Shown: piece after piece, positions 8,901 to 9,662 of the stretch
Layout of the letters: each line of letters begins with the position of its first letter
Numbering within the stretch: the stretch's first letter is position 1
From: Verrucomicrobiota bacterium
GTDB lineage: Bacteria > Verrucomicrobiota > Kiritimatiellia > UBA8416 > JAIOPI01
Length of the DNA stretch: 9,662 nt
NCBI GenBank assembly: GCA_027620105.1
Contig: JAQCIA010000054.1
Coordinates: 1-9,662, forward strand
Direction of reading: 5' to 3'
Position numbers and translations under genes: made by a program
The notes under the pieces: generated by a model
Database searches by the model: none
What the model was told of the DNA's origin: nothing
What the model saw: the letters and a program-made list of their open reading frames with translations, nothing else

Positions 8901-9662
8901 CGTCAGTCCCGCCGTGAGTTCCGCCACCTTGGCTTCAATCTCAGGCGACAACACGAGATGCGGTTCCGACAGGTTCCAGTACCAGCGCGACACGCCCTCC
9001 CAGTCCGGGCTCGTGCTCACCAGCACCCGCTGCGCCACCGTGTAAAACTCGGGCATGCTGGGTTCCTCAAATGCCCGCGGCACATCGCGCGCCTCCCAAC
9101 GATGCAACATGCGATCGCCAGCTTCCTCCTGCGTATACGTCACCGTATTCGCGATGGGCGCCTTATGCGCAAGGCTGCGCAGCGGCAGCGCTGCGGGACC
9201 ATCGATCTCGGCAATCTGATGGATGATTGGACGCGTGCTCTCAAAGGTCATCCAGTCGCACCATGTGTTCGCCATGCGTGGATGCACGATGCGGTCAAAG
9301 AACACCGTGTGCAGCACATCCCCCAGTTTCAAGCCCGGCACGTTGACCTGCACGATCTTGTCGTTGGGGTTGTAGATGTTCTCCGCCATGGAGGAGGGAT
9401 TCACCATGATTCGGCTGTTCGCCGCCACATCGATGGTCGTCACGCCACCATCCGGCCGGATGATCTCCACGAGCGTGATCGCGCAGTCCTCAGGGCCGCG
9501 CTGGTACGGAATCGTGAAAAAACTCGAGAGCGTCCGATACCCCTGGCGCCCTTCCTCGGTGAGGATCTTGACGTACTCTTCGTGCCACTGCGTATAGGTG
9601 CCGTCGACTTCGTACCGGACTTTTTGAATACCCGCCAGCAGGACGGTGGATGCGTCCGGGTA
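5973..9662 (-). CDS. Giant DUF3857/transglutaminase-like protein with internal duplication (5' end cut)
   Basis: The frame is open to the window edge, giving 1229 residues without the start; the GTG at 9470 is internal, since upstream codons encode the opening of a DUF3857 domain (VRYEVDGTYTQWHEEYVKIL). Numbering from the window edge, copy 1 has DUF3857 at about 15-220, a transglutaminase-like domain at about 250-370 with C301 (HGVCRDKAALL), H341 (YFNHAIV) and D356 (LMDPTDE), then a beta-rich DUF3858-like part to about 560. Copy 2 repeats the plan about 611 residues later: DUF3857 at about 630-825, a transglutaminase-like fold at about 850-1005 and a C-terminal part to 1229. The copies align at WEARDVP/WEVQDVP and LLVAMLRGAG/LLYAMLRAAG. 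In copy 2 the triad positions are G912, D959 and G980, so it should be inactive. Transglutaminase-like members can be cysteine proteases or amidases; the substrate is unknown. Such proteins are usually exported, but any signal peptide lies outside the window. Confidence 0.88.
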   Translation of the reverse strand, partial: YPDASTVLLAGIQKVRYEVDGTYTQWHEEYVKILTEEGRQGYRTLSSFFTIPYQRGPEDCAITLVEIIRPDGGVTTIDVAANSRIMVNPSSMAENIYNPNDKIVQVNVPGLKLGDVLHTVFFDRIVHPRMANTWCDWMTFESTRPIIHQIAEIDGPAALPLRSLAHKAPIANTVTYTQEEAGDRMLHRWEARDVPRAFEEPSMPEFYTVAQRVLVSTSPDWEGVSRWYWNLSEPHLVLSPEIEAKVAELTAGLTLTADKIRALFGFVAQDIRYMGIVAESESPGYEPHDVRDTFAARHGVCRDKAALLVAMLRGAGIDAFPTLINNGPKKDPEVPQPYFNHAIVAARDGDGYMLMDPTDETTRELLPAYLDNRSYLVATPEGDPLRLSAIEPATQNLLHVDTVGNVNADGRLNAETILTFAGVNDNAYRRYFAQVKPEERRRLLEGLIKAAVPNARVTDVAIHPPDMLDVSTGLTARVAYEADDVLIRGNQLVMLPLPAMGTRIGMINFIIGRTGLQDRRFPLQTEIACGVREQMFLTLAPALNTPVALPISEDIERDGVAWSFAVRQSGPTLEAVSEFRLDAVEFDPDQYRTLKQTLVTMERARRQMPMYAVANGGTDALAGDSDALTETETVDYELAADGSWREERRVRKKILTYAGKKQHAELTLRFNPAWDDLELVRGEVTSPEGQTSTISRAEMNVMDAAWVGSTPRYPAERTLVASFPAVTVGSTIDYTYVHTRRERPFVSLRESFRGTDTIRHKRVTLHMPRGVVPSVHRHLLAPARVAESIFTHGDGSRDVYEWEVQDVPGVKREEQMPPDWVLHPTVVVSFGQWRSYASGVDQALRRAAARQPVAARLARELTRKVPDPWERLQVLRDAVATRVRLVGPALPDVPLSAITPADQTLAEGYGNGADRAVLLYAMLRAAGCSAEFVLASDRPAIAPFRTSLDAAAEREVFADVLVRVDDAALDLADGRFVYLGDDDQYGAIGASAHAGMWMLTLPRGHVEELLPARDDNQWIEDSLRVEANGDVQLHRRQLLYGTSFGLQNRRYADMTPEERRRDFMETVAGLSQAAVAEGELTTDFSRYPGRIAYSVRLPQYAVRDGKQLYFSLTQAPDRVFMLRTDQRANPLFLDARGTQSARLTAHVPAGFTLVMLPEDQRLEGIAGTRVDVQVTQEPASDGGTQVIMQSEVSRTPAIVSRSDYPTLIQWDRTLSHRRARTVVLQQTDE

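Noticed and set aside
9468..9470. GTG at 9470 as the start of the DUF3857/transglutaminase-like protein
   Set aside because: Codons upstream to the window edge encode the beginning of the DUF3857 domain in the same frame without a stop.

Overview
The window is GC-rich and densely coding. It holds six protein genes and no RNA gene, mobile element or CRISPR array that I can see. The gene set suggests a Gram-negative, diderm bacterium: cardiolipin synthase, a secretin-like exported protein and a DUF3857/transglutaminase-like giant protein. The PAS domain style of the sensor protein, the orphan small secretin and the tandem DUF3857 protein are reminiscent of the Verrucomicrobiota/Kiritimatiellota (PVC) group. 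That placement is an impression from protein style, not a proven assignment. Three genes share the same ribosome binding arrangement, GGAG followed by exactly 7 nt and ATG. This settles their starts, which lie well inside the longest open frames.

Layout. Bases 2-1462 (+) encode a cardiolipin synthase whose extreme N-terminus is cut by the window edge. It converges on a leftward cluster at 1559-5126 (-). Read in the direction of transcription, that cluster is a PAS/histidine-kinase-like/receiver hybrid protein, then prmA (ribosomal protein L11 methyltransferase) 3 bp downstream, then, after about 97 bp with a plausible promoter, a small secretin-domain protein with a signal peptide. A 243-bp divergent intergenic region (5127-5369) contains a strong hairpin. 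It separates the cluster from a rightward thioredoxin-fold gene (5370-5951). Last, 5973-9662 (-) encodes a very large DUF3857/transglutaminase-like protein that runs off the right edge.

The genes do not form one obvious pathway. They mix envelope lipid synthesis, signalling, ribosome modification, redox and probable envelope proteins. The points most worth attention are: (1) the sensor protein has lost the phospho-accepting His and its neighbouring acidic residue in the H-box (HD replaced by IA), while its ATP-binding boxes and receiver Asp are kept; (2) the giant protein is an internal tandem duplication with an intact Cys-His-Asp triad in the first copy and all three residues replaced in the second; (3) the secretin-like protein is only 293 residues, lacks the usual segment before the last strand, and has no secretion-system partner here; (4) the hairpin ahead of the thioredoxin-fold gene is fully paired only as plus-strand RNA, through three G-U pairs.
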